Origin: Immersiella caudata
Taxonomy: Eukaryota; Ascomycota; Sordariomycetes; Sordariales; Lasiosphaeriaceae
NCBI GenBank assembly: GCA_030512335.1
Contig: JAULSU010000003.1
Coordinates: forward strand, 3,968,001-4,032,000
Direction of reading: 5' to 3'
DNA length: 64,000 nucleotides
The notes below the pieces were generated by a model. The model made no database searches and was not told where the DNA came from. It saw only the letters and a program-made list of their open reading frames with translations. This document shows positions 23,107 to 33,609 of the stretch, one piece after another. The position numbers and the translations under genes are program-made. Position 1 is the stretch's first letter, and each line of letters starts with the position of its first letter.

Positions 23107-23982
23107 GCTGGCGCAATTAGCTTCGAAAGCTCGCAAGAGCCGACCTCGAACCGGAAAATCGGTACGCGAACGGTCGGGAAGGGGCCAAAGGCACAGGTTT
23201 CATTTCTGGTGAAGTTTTGGCGAGAGGGCTTGATGCGGCCGAGCTCAGGGATCCAGTCGCACTGCGTGATAATACATCATCGGGCTGTTCCCCACCGACA
23301 GGGGTATTTTTTGGCCCCTTATCGATTGAGCTGCACAGGCGGGATATCGTATCTGTCGCTCATCCATCCTGCCTTAGCAAGTCCTTCGATTGGAAGTTGC
23401 AAGAAGGGCTCGAACATCTTTCAGTTAAATACTGGGATGATTGGGAGTTATTCAAGGCTTCCCAGTTGGTTGGCGACAGAATTCCATGTCCAGGATAAGG
23501 TCTCCCGAAGTTCTCACCACCGGCGCAGGGTCGGGCCGGCCCTTCCCACAAGGCCGTTCCAAGCATTGACCAATGAGAGCCTCCGATGTTTCCCCAGACC
23601 AGCTCCTCAACGTTCCTTGCCGACTCCGGATTTTTAACTTGGGAACTCTCCTCATTCGGCCGATGGTAGTGACTCAGAGTCGACTTCCACTGGGTCCTAA
23701 AGCCTCTGGCCAGTAAACCTGCGCGACCATGCTCACGGCGTCTCTAGCCCGCCCTAGGACTCGCTGCAACCCGTCGTGATTCGCCAATGGAGGAGCTTTC
23801 ACTGCTCTAATATCTGACCTACCTTTAACCCCCAACCGTCCATATCCAGACAAATTTTGATGCGATGCGGTGGGCGCCGAACTTCCACAGCAGGGGTCGC
23901 TGTGCCGCCCCCTCTCGTCCACGCCTCTGAGAATCCTTCGACGCCCAACCGCACATCGTTACCTAACGTCCTAAGCACCAAA
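23107..23982. promoter_or_regulatory. Divergent intergenic region
   Basis: 876 bp between the starts of the CorA-like gene (minus) and the O-methyltransferase (plus). It should hold both promoters. The O-methyltransferase frame stays open 42 codons upstream of the chosen ATG, but that stretch does not resemble the family. Confidence 0.45.
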
Positions 23983-25257
23983 ATGGCTTCAAATGATCCG
24001 CTCCTCTCCCGACTGGCCGAGGCAATATCTCGCAATACTAAGATTCTCGTTGATCATGTTAAACGAAACGGCCTGCCACAGCCGTCCTTCGAACCGGATG
24101 GCCCGCTGCGCACCCGCTTCGAGAGCGATGACGCCGCATCAGCAGCGAGGTTGGCGCTCATTGAGGCAACGAAGGAGCTACACATCCTGGCTCTAGGCCC
24201 TGAAGAGACGACACGATTTTTTTGCTTCAACGAGATCTATCTTCTTGGCGCCATGCAGGTCTTGTGTCACTTCAAGGTACCACAGAATGTTCCTGATGTC
24301 GGGGAGATCAGCTTCCATGAATTGTCTTCAAGGACGGGACTGAGTGAGGCGCTGTTGCCACGCTTTCTGAGAATGGCAGCCGCCAACTACTACTTCAGCG
24401 AGCTCCGGCCTGGATTCGTTTGCCACACGCCATGGTCGAGGACGTTGGCACACGACGAGGGGATGCAGGCATGTGTCTGGTTCAGATATGCCGAGATGCT
24501 CCCAGCGGTCTCCAAGTTTGTCGACATGGTCAAAGAGTTTCCAGACTCCCCAGAGCCGCAAGACACGGCCTTCAGGATTGCGTTTGGCGACTCCTTCTTT
24601 GGCTATAAAGAGAAACACCCCGAGCACATGCTCAAGTTTGGCCAGTTTGTTAGTGCCTTTGCGAGCGGTGAGACTGCCGATTCGGCTGATTCAATCGCCA
24701 AAGCGTACCCCTGGGATCGCCTGCCAGAGGGCTCACTCATTGTCGACGTCGGCGGCGGTGCTGGTCATATCTCCGCTGCCATCTCTCGAGAGCACCCTCA
24801 CTTGAGGTTCCAAGTCCAAGACATCGCAGATCTCCAGGAAGCGTCCACTTCACTAGCAAAGCATCAGGGGGTGTCCGACAGGGTGTCTTTCACGCCTCAC
24901 AATTTCTTCGACGCGCAGCCAGCACAAGGCGCTGCGGTGTATTTCCTTCGGATTCTTCATGGTTGGTCTGATGTGTACTGCCGCCGTATCCTCAAGCCCA
25001 TCACAGACGCCATGGGACCGAACAGCCGTATCGTCATCAGCGATATCATCCAGCCCCAGGCCAACACCATTCCCAAGACGCAGGAAGCAAGAGTTCGAGC
25101 CGTGGATTTGACAATGTTGTCAATGTTCAATTCCAAGGAGCGTTCTTACGAAGACTGGGAACGCCTTATAGCAGGTGTCGACAGCCGACTGAGGATCACA
25201 AGCGTTGTTGGAAGACCGGGGATGAGGCGCGATAACCTGATTGAGGTTCAGTTGTGA
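23983..25257 (+). CDS. SAM-dependent O-methyltransferase, sterigmatocystin 8-O-methyltransferase type
   Basis: Transfers a methyl group from S-adenosylmethionine to a hydroxyl, usually of an aromatic polyketide or phenol. One exon, 424 residues. An N-terminal helical dimerisation domain (residues 1-170) precedes the Rossmann domain with motif I VDVGGGAGHIS (about 252-262), the acidic FQVQDIADL, and the catalytic-His segment RILHGWSDVYCRRIL (about 326-340). The start MASNDPLLSRLAEAI follows an AAA context. It lies 480 bp upstream of an aldehyde dehydrogenase on the same strand, so the two may act on one pathway. Substrate unknown. Confidence 0.88.
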   Translation: MASNDPLLSRLAEAISRNTKILVDHVKRNGLPQPSFEPDGPLRTRFESDDAASAARLALIEATKELHILALGPEETTRFFCFNEIYLLGAMQVLCHFKVPQNVPDVGEISFHELSSRTGLSEALLPRFLRMAAANYYFSELRPGFVCHTPWSRTLAHDEGMQACVWFRYAEMLPAVSKFVDMVKEFPDSPEPQDTAFRIAFGDSFFGYKEKHPEHMLKFGQFVSAFASGETADSADSIAKAYPWDRLPEGSLIVDVGGGAGHISAAISREHPHLRFQVQDIADLQEASTSLAKHQGVSDRVSFTPHNFFDAQPAQGAAVYFLRILHGWSDVYCRRILKPITDAMGPNSRIVISDIIQPQANTIPKTQEARVRAVDLTMLSMFNSKERSYEDWERLIAGVDSRLRITSVVGRPGMRRDNLIEVQL

Positions 25258-25737
25258 ATTTCAAATGACGGATATAGGCCCAGAAACCCAGGTTCTGGGG
25301 AGAGGAACCTCATTGAATACAAGACAACTCGGGTGGAATATGTACCAACGCTCTATCTGGATGAAAGGGCAAGCTGGGTCGCCCAAAAGTCCGTCCAGGA
25401 ACATAACTTTTTCAACAACTTTGGAGATTATGCGTTGCAAATAACCTCAGTTTGTTCGGATTGTCTGCGGCGTGTGGCTTACTGAGATGTAAATCGACAC
25501 ACAGAGCCTCGTCGTGGCGAACCCAACCGTTTCAACCCGGAACCGTGGACCTAGTTCTGAGTCAAGTGCCGGGAAAGCACTGCCGGATTGGCGGGGAATG
25601 ATATATCCGGCAGGCCTGAGCCGTGCGGGTTTTAGCGGCTGGTCCACCTATATCATCCGGCGGTGCCCGAGAACTTGGAACACGCGTTCGACGTTGCCAG
25701 TCGCCTTGAACTCTGACGCTACTAGCGTGTTGACAAT
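25258..25737 (+). promoter_or_regulatory. Intergenic region upstream of the aldehyde dehydrogenase gene
   Basis: 480 bp between two co-directional genes. No other frame or repeat stands out. Confidence 0.4.
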
Positions 25738-27412
25738 ATGGCAACCACTACAACTCCCCAACGTTCCCTCTCCGAACCGCAGCTGCTGTATATCGGTGGC
25801 CGATATCAACGCAGCTCTGATGGAGCCACGTTCTCTGTTCGAAACCCGATGACGGGGAGCGTCATCTATGATTGTGCTTCAGCATCGGTGGACGACTATG
25901 CCACTGCGATAGACACGGCGCACGAAGCGTATCAGTCATGGTCCAGGACCTCTCCAACGGCTAGGCGTTTAGTGTTCCTCAAAGCAGCCGATATCATGGA
26001 GTCCTACGTCAGTGGAGACGTGCCCGAGCTGCTTTCCCAAGAGGTCTCGGCAACGAAACACTGGGTCGGAGTCAACATCCACGCCACTGCAAATCTGTTT
26101 AGGGAAACAGCAGGCCTTGTAACTCACATCAAGGGCGAGATTATCCCGGCAGACCGTCCAGGCACGACGATCCTAGTTGAGCGGCAGGCTGTAGGCGGTA
26201 TGTGATTGGTACTATTTTACACCTGGTGCCTCAGGAGGAGGAAGGTGTCAAGCTACAAGGCACCCAGGCTCGTAGAATGGAAACTAGGGGCTAACAGTTA
26301 ACGCTAGTGGTGTTTGCCATCTCTCCATGGAACGCACCTGTAGGTTTAGTGAACCTCCCCTCCATCGGGTGTTTCATGCTCACTTATATTAACCGCAGAT
26401 AAATCTGACTGCCCGAGCCATCGCTTGCCCTTTGATATGCGGTAACACTGTGGTATTGAAACCGTCTGAGCTCAGTCCAAGGTCTCAGGATGTGGTGGTC
26501 AGGGCGTTGGCTGCCGCTGGTCTGCCTCCGGGGTGTCTCAACTTCCTCCCGACGAACACCGAGAGAACCCCTCAGGTTACGGAATATGCTGTCAAGCACC
26601 CTCAAGTCCTCCGTGTCAACTTCACGGGTGGTGATCGTGTTGGCAGAATCATCGCAGGCTGGGCGGCGACATGTCTGAAGCAGTGCGTTCTTGAACTCGG
26701 TGGCAAAGCTCCTGTCCTGGTTCTCGACGACGCAGATATCGACGACGCTGTTGAGGCAGTCGTGTTTGGCGCACTGTCTAACGCAGGGCAGATCTGCATG
26801 TCGACAGAACGTGTCCTGCTGCACCGATCGATCAGCGGAGAGTTCAAGGCGAGACTGTTGAAGAAAGTCGAAGGCTTGAAGTGCGGAAACCACGAGGAGG
26901 ATCCGGATGTGTCGATATCAGGTCTCATAACGCCGGGGTCCGCGACGCGGGTCGTGGATCTGGTCAAGGTTGCAGTAGCTGGGGGCGCATCTTTGCTGAT
27001 CGGGGACATGAAAATCACTGGTCCGAATAACACCATCGTGGGGCCTCATATTCTTGAGGGAGTGACTCCGGACATGGACATCGCACATAAAGAGTCCTTC
27101 GGTCCCGTCATGATTCTGTCGGAGTTCGACACAGACGAGGAGGCGATCGCTTCTGCCAACAGCACCGACTACTCTCTCTGTGCCAGCGTGTTCTCTCGAG
27201 ATGTCATGAGAGCAGTGGATGTTGCGAGGCAGGTCAGGGTGGGCGCGTGCCATGTGAATGGGCCTACGGTGTACGTCGAGGCGCCGCTGCCGAACGGTGG
27301 CACAGGAGGTGGGAGCGGTTATGGGCGTTTTGGAGGCATGGCTGGGGTGGAGGCATTTACTGAGAGAAAGATTATCACGCTGGCGAGGCCAGGGATGAAG
27401 TTCCACTTCTAG
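25738..27412 (+). CDS. NAD(P)-dependent aldehyde dehydrogenase, salicylaldehyde/vanillin dehydrogenase-like
   Basis: Oxidises an aldehyde to the carboxylic acid. Exons 25738-26197, 26308-26339 and 26399-27412 give 501 residues. The 32-nt middle exon completes VVFAISPWNAP, which joins INLTARAIACPLICGNTVVL. Further family motifs are NFTGGDRVGR, the general base in LELGGKAPVLVL (about residue 260), the catalytic Cys in NAGQICMSTERV (about 295) and KESFGPVM. The C-terminus has the GGTGGGSGYGRFGG loop. Closest class by memory is the salicylaldehyde/vanillin group; the substrate is inference. Confidence 0.88.
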
Positions 27413-28288
27413 CTGTTGCTTCGGGGGGGCTGATAATGTTGCAACAGGGGCGCTGAAATGGAAAATGGATTTCTCTTGATTCTGTCCATGGTCGGGTTTC
27501 TTTCGATCTGGGATATTAGAACCAGCTTTACATCGTCAGAACAGCAGATATCAACGGATGATCGTCAAGTCAGTGTCTGCAAGGTTCCTAGAAGTAACTG
27601 GAGTCGAAGGTCTCGTACGAGTTCACCTTAACGGAACAGACTACTAGTACCCGGTTAGAAATACCGCTGCACTCAAGAAAAGGAGTGTTCCCTTAGACCA
27701 ACCAGATTGCTCCATTCATAAAAAAAATCGGACCCCTGGATTTCGAACCAGTAACACCATAAACCAAGGCTTAGGGAAATGCTAAAGGGTCACTACTTCA
27801 CCCGATAGGAGCAATCCGGTTAGCCGCCAAAAACTAGGGAGGAAAAGCCAAGCAGAACCAACATGTCACCAGCTGATCTACTAAAACCAAACCACGGCCG
27901 GGAGCAATCCAAATCCTGTCTGGATAATAGTTAATACAGGACAGGATTCCCACAAGGAACAACACATCAGCACGGTATTTACATACGGGTACCATAGGGA
28001 ACAAAAAACTCAATTACAAGACTTTACTTTAATCCAAAAAGCAGATAAGTAATACCGCTACCCGCGCCTCTAAACAAAAAACTAATGTTCAATACAATCA
28101 GGCACACAAGATCAGCGTCAAAACCAACATAACCCAGAGGTCGTTTCTGTACCATCTCAGTTCGCAAAAATACAAGAGCTCAGTATCTACTCGATTCTCA
28201 TCCAGGCCAAACGCCAACGGGTTAACAAGCCGTAGGTATAATCGTCCTCTACCTAGTAGGTTTCAACAAAATACGCAGAGACTGACAG
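27413..28288. other. AT-richer gene-free interval with a Pol III-like box
   Basis: After the aldehyde dehydrogenase the sequence becomes A-rich and loses coding character, up to the MDR pseudogene. It contains the tRNA-like segment listed separately and no intact gene. The base change suggests old, mutated repeat sequence. Confidence 0.4.
27728..27819 (-). other. Degenerate tRNA-like or SINE-like segment with B box and T8 terminator
   Basis: On the minus strand GGTTCGAAATCC matches an internal B box, is framed by CTGG/CCAG arms, and is followed 10 nt later by eight T residues, a Pol III terminator. A weak 7-bp acceptor-like pairing (CCGGATT with GGTCCGA, two G-U and one mismatch) brackets 92 nt. 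I could not fold a proper D arm or anticodon arm, and the T loop would have eight bases. It could be a tRNA relic, a SINE, or chance. Confidence 0.25.
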
Positions 28289-29337
28289 GTTACCCAGGAA
28301 TCCCAGGGCCCGACGAAGTTCTTATCAAGGTTATGGCCGCTGGACTAAACCCGAAGGCCTGGAGGGTATTCCGTTATTCTCTAATGTTTCCCAGATTTTC
28401 TACTAACACTGAAATTTCCTTCAGTTCGTCTTGCGCCGGGACGATATCAATATTCCCCTGAATGCCGGAGACGATCTCACCGGCATGGTTGACAGTGCCG
28501 GAAGCAACGTGGACGAATACAAGCCCGGTGATCGCGTTGCCGCCTTTCACCGCATGGCTTTCCCCACCGGCGCCTATGCCGGATTTGCCGTGGCTCCGAT
28601 GAACGCCACGTTCTCCTTGCCCCTAACATATCTTCAAGGCTAGAGCTGGGCTGCCTCTATCCTCTATGATGGCTGCCATTGCGCTCTACTAGTGCCTTGG
28701 CCTCCTGGTTCCCACCACGCCAGTAAGGGAAGATATCCCCGTGTTAATCTACGGCGGAGCCACTGCCGTTGGCGTATTTGCGTTACAACTGGGCAAGCTC
28801 AGCAACCTCGAGCCTAGTATCGCCGTCGCTGGAGCTGGCATCGACTTTGTCAAGTCGCTGAACGCAGCCGACCACATCATCGACTACCGCAAGGGCAACG
28901 TGGTGCAGGACATTCTGGCGGCCCTCGGCGGGAAGTCTTTACACCACGCACTCGACGCCGTATCTGAAAGGCAGAGCCATCGGCACATCAGCGGAGTCCC
29001 CGCAGCCTCTGGCGGCGGGTAGATCAACATGCTCGAACCCGCTGAGGACAACGACGGATGGACCTTTCCGGAGAATGTCATGCTGTCGAGGACTTTAGTC
29101 GCCAGAGCCTACTATCTGAAACACGAACTCATCACCCCCGAGAGATCTCTTTTGGATGGCGATTTCGCATTCTTTTTCTATCGGTACCTGCCTCTTCTTC
29201 TTGCCAGGGGCTCTTTCAAGCCGCACCCGCATGAGGTGCTCCCCAACGGTCTGGATGGCATTGCGGAGGGCGTTCAGCGCTTGTATGATGGGAAGGTCTC
29301 GGCGAAGAAGCTTGTTGTCAGGTATGGTATGACTTGA
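28289..29337 (+). pseudogene. MDR zinc-type alcohol dehydrogenase / enoyl reductase pseudogene
   Basis: A medium-chain dehydrogenase relic. Recognisable pieces in order: GPDEVLIKVMAAGLNPKAW (about 28,306-28,365), a 58-nt intron, RRDDINIPLNAGDDLTGMVD and YKPGDRVAAFHRM, the nucleotide-binding VLIYGGATAVGVFALQLGKL, SLNAADHIIDYRKGNVVQDI, and the C-terminal PHPHEVLPNGLDGIAEGVQR. The frame is broken by TAG at 28641-28643, a frameshift before 28,660, TAG at 28690-28692 and TAG at 29020-29022. The last two sit where Gln (CAG) is expected, so they are C-to-T changes of the RIP type. The 5' end is not recognisable. Confidence 0.8.
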
Positions 29338-31232
29338 GTTGCAGTGTCAAGGCAGAAGCTGACTATGTGCTGGAGGATTACGGATACTCCGGGCTTGTGA
29401 TACCCACAGAACGAACAGTCTCGAGTGGTCTTGATGCAACGTCGACGGGTGGGGCGTGCGCAATATCATGCCAGCCGGCAAATTGCATAAATTCGCATGG
29501 GGCGATGGCTTTGAGAAGCTGGCGATTTTTTTTCTCTCAACGCGTAATGCGAACACTTCTGCACGTCTGGCGAAACGTGGCATCGGAACGAACGCTGGAC
29601 TGGGAGCGCTGTGGTGCAATTGAATGGTGCGGCTACCTGTAATTATAATTTGTGTGGTAATCAATCTGAGGGCGACGGTCAAGAGATGCCCAGAGATGAG
29701 AAGACAAATGACTGACGAATCCCATGGTCGTGTGTGCGTCGATGACATGTGGCAATATCACCACCGCTTATATTGTGGCTGAGGATAATACCGGGAGACC
29801 GGGTCAGGCTAGGGGCCATCTGAGAGCTGCAATGGTGATCAGTGCGAGCCGCAATCGAGGTTTGAACCCTCCAGTTTGTATCCAGGAACCGAGGCGTGAT
29901 GCAGGTGTTGGGTGTGCTCCGTATGTCCGCCCGCTCGGTTCGTAGGTTGTTACGACGGTGCTACCTTCCTTCAGATTGGGAAGGAACAATCCGCCCAGGT
30001 TAGAGGCCCTATCGCCTTCAGCACCGAATTGGGTCTTTCCTTGCACATCTACCTCCAACCAGCAAGACGGCCGTCGTCATTGTTCGACTCCCGCGCCTAT
30101 CGCAAGAATACAAAAAACAAATGCCAACCCCAGCTAGCCTCTGGGCTTCATTCTTTTTTCCTTTAACCCGGAACAACCTGCTCAGCTGCTCCCAGACACG
30201 AGGGAGCAAACCGCAAAGTCCGAGTAGAGTTTTTGCCTCATTGCCATGCGTCCATTTTCCCCGTCCCCCCCTGGCGCAGCATAGCGAGGGCGCGACCTCG
30301 GGAACGGCACCGGGACAAGTGCGCCGTATCATATATCCATGGGCTATATGAAAGTATTAAGGCACCGATATGGTCTCGACCAAGGGCTTGCCCCACGTTC
30401 AGCAGCGACGGTTGACCAGTTCGTGGGTAGGTGTTGTTTCAGCCGGCCTGAGTGCCTACCCGCGCGAGGCGATTTTAGCCTGTATTGGCATGCTGCCATT
30501 GTTGCAATTTCTCACATTGTGCGGCTAGTTTTCGACCCGGAGCGAGACTGCACTCTTTTTTTGGTGGGAAGGGAAAAAAACGGACGACGAAATTTGACGC
30601 TGGACTGATGTGTCCCTTGCCATGGCCGCGGACAGCCATCCGAGGCAACCCAAGAGGCGCGCGAGACTGGCCCGCCGCACATCCCTCCCCGTTCGCATCC
30701 TGAAGATATTACCCCCGGGCCGATTGCCAAGCGACGAAAGGAGAAGCAGCACGGCAAACTGTCAATGCATTCGCCACACGACGTGCTCCAAGGGGCGGCT
30801 GAAGATATCCACGCATCCCAGGCACCACGGGTTCAGAAGCAGCCAGGTACCCGCTCAGAACACTCTGTAAGGCGCATCCGGCGCTCTGCGCCCCGTGGGA
30901 TGCGGGTGCCCGAAGCTTGGCGATGCGACGCCATCCCTTTCTCCGCAACCCGGAGCTTCGGGGCGACTCGTCTGTTTTCCAGAAAGCGGCTTGGTATTAA
31001 ATCCGGCCTTATCATGCCGCCTCTCCGCCCCGGGGCCCACGAGCGTCTCTTCAAGGATACTATGGCACAGCGGCTCAGCGCGTGTATGTTAGGAGGATAG
31101 GAGCGGGAGTGGACTTCGGGTCAAGGTGGGAGCCGTCAGCCTGGTATATCAACTGCTGGGTCCGCCGCCTCCCCCCTTGTCCTGGTCAGGTCAATTTCGG
31201 TTCAGGAGTGACGGTATCAACAATCGCCCACC
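29338..31232. other. 1.9-kb gene-free interval
   Basis: Between the MDR pseudogene and the FAD oxidase. Small frames on both strands lack domains or splice partners. I see no transposon ends or RNA genes. Confidence 0.4.
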
Positions 31233-32824
31233 ATGAGGCTGCAAATCGCTCTGTCGGTCACCTCCGCGGCTTTGGCTGCTGGCAACCCCCTTGCCAAGCG
31301 CGCTGCCATCGACGACTGCTTGAAGGCCGCCAACGTCCCCGTGGATGCCAAGGGTTCGACCGACTGGAACAACGACGTCCGGGCTTTCAACCAGCGGCTG
31401 CAGTACACACCGGCTGCTATCGCTGTAGCCAGGACGACCGAACATGTAGCCGCCGCTGTGTCGTGCGCTGCCAAGGTTGGCGTCAAGGTCAACGCCAAGT
31501 CAGGCGGCCACAGCTACGCTTCGTTCGGCCTCGGCGGGGAGAACGGCCATCTTGTTGTGCAGCTCGACCGCATGAATAAGGTAACGGTTGACTCGTCGAC
31601 CAAGATTGCCACCGTGGAGGCTGGTTCTCGTCTTGGCCACGTCGCCACCGTCCTGTACAACAATGGCAGGAGAGCCTTCAGCCACGGTACCTGTCCAGGG
31701 TGCGTTTTCTGGCCCTGGTTCTTGATGTACAATGTTCTAACTGAACCAGTGTCGGTGTTGCTGGTCACTCTCTCCATGGCGGTTTCGGCTTCAGCTCGCA
31801 CACGCACGGTCTAGCCGTGGACTGGATTGTTGGCGCGACTGTGGTTCTCGCCAACTCTACCGTCGTCGAGGCTTCCGACACGGTGAACCGGGATCTCTTC
31901 TGGGCGCTGAAGGGCTCTGGGTCGAACTTCGGTATCGTGACGCACTTCAAGTTCAAGACCTTTGAGGCACCGAGCCAGGTCACCAAGTTCGACATCAACC
32001 TTAACTGGGGCAGCGGCCAGCAGATTGCCCAGGGATGGCAGGCGATGCAAGACTGGGTTCTGAGTGGTGGAATGCCGAAAGAAATGAATATGCGTGTCTT
32101 TGGAAACGGCATGCAAACTCAGATACAGGGCTTGTATCACGGCAATTCCAACGCTCTCAGGACGGCCATCCAGCCTCTTCTGAGCAGGATCGGCGGCAGT
32201 CTTGCTAGCGCCCAGCAGTACGACTGGATGGGCGCTTTCTCGTACTACACGTACGGAAACGGTAACGTCGACATCACTCACCCCTACAGCCAGGTATGTG
32301 TTTTGGTTTCCTGAAGCAGTTGGGAAGATGCTGACAAGACTCAGACGGAAACCTTCTACTCCAAGAGCATGGTTACCAACACCCTTTCCAGCACCACCAT
32401 GAGGGCTGTCGGAGACTACTGGGTCAACACAGCCAGGCGCAACAACCGCCAATGGTTCATCATTATCGACTTTTACGGTGGAAAGAACTCGGCCATCACA
32501 AATATGCCTGGCAACGCAACCTCGTACCCGTACCGCGACGAGTATGTCTGGCTGTTCGAGCTCTACGACCGTGTGGGCAGCGGCTCGTATCCTTCCAACG
32601 GCTTTGGATTCCTCGACGGCTGGGTCAAGGCTTTCACGGATAACCACAAGGGTGCCAACGACCTGTGGGGCATGTACATCAACTATGCCGATCCCGCTCT
32701 CAGCCGCACTGAGGCTGAGAATGTTTACTTCCGCAAGAACTTGCCGAAGCTGCAGCAGTTGAAGGCTCAGTACGACCCGACTGACGTGTTCTACTATCCT
32801 CAGGCTGTGTCTCCTAAGCCATAG
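31233..32824 (+). CDS. Secreted FAD-linked oxidase with BBE domain (AA7 glucooligosaccharide oxidase type)
   Basis: Berberine-bridge-type flavoenzyme that oxidises the reducing end of oligosaccharides or tailors secondary metabolites. Exons 31233-31699, 31750-32293 and 32345-32824 give 496 residues. A signal peptide (MRLQIALSVTSAALAAG) precedes the FAD-binding domain with the flavinylated His in AKSGGHSYASFG (about residue 95) and the Cys in SHGTCPGVGVAGHSLHGG over the first splice site (about 153), so bicovalent FAD is expected. The substrate domain follows, then the C-terminal BBE motif with NYADPAL, NVYFRKNLPKLQQLKAQYDP. Secretion plus bicovalent FAD favours an AA7 carbohydrate oxidase. 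Confidence 0.9.
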
Positions 32825-33609
32825 GTCTCCGCAAGGAGAGGAAACGGGTTTCTTTGATTTGCATGGGAGAGGTATTATGATGTACATGTGGCGGGGGTAG
32901 AGGAGGGGCGAAGTAGTAGTAAAACTTAGTTTGGCATCCGTACCTGCTCCATCAAAGGTCGTTTCACGCCCCCTTGAATGTTTATGGGCCTTGCTCATCG
33001 GGGTCTAGGGTATAAAAACCTCCTTCAGATGCCTTGTTGCATTTCAAAAACGCCTCTCCCGGCTTGTCACAGGGCTCCCGCCTGAGCTGTGGGTTGTCAA
33101 ACTCATTTCTCCCACCGGGGAGGTGATACGGAACAGGGAGCAACGAAGGTGACGTCCAATGAAACATTTTGTCGCTGGGACAGAATCGTCAGAGGTAACA
33201 TTTGTATGGCTGGTTTTTCTGTTGCCCACTTGCCAAGATTTGCGGGAAGGCACAACTGGAATGGACCGTTTCGTCCGACATCATGTTGTGCGACACACCC
33301 GCCGGTTGCCCGGACTTGCCCTGTGCACCCAAGACGTCCTCCTATCACGATGAAGAACATCGCCCCTCCAACCACGGCGTGCCCTCCGATATGCAGCGAG
33401 ATAATACTGGGCGGGCGAGTCCAACTCGGGTGTGTCTGCTTTGTCTCACACCGAAAAATCCCCAACAGCTACCCACCACTTCGCGCTCCGGCCCCCTCGT
33501 CGTTTTTCGGCAATTTCATTGGCATTAATAGCGCGTAAGATTCGCGCACGCACTCGCAACAATGTCGGCACCGAGAGGGCATCCAGCATGGAAGGAACCC
33601 TTCGTCGAA
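32825..33609. other. Gene-free interval
   Basis: 785 bp between two co-directional genes. No conserved frame was recognised; the last part should be the promoter of the ankyrin gene. Confidence 0.4.

Noticed and set aside
29850..29900. GGGTTCAAACC on the minus strand, like a tRNA T arm
   Set aside because: No acceptor, D or anticodon arm and no T-tract terminator; chance match.
31811..32998. 395-codon minus-strand frame opposite the FAD oxidase
   Set aside because: Overlaps exons with strong family motifs on the plus strand and shows no domain itself.
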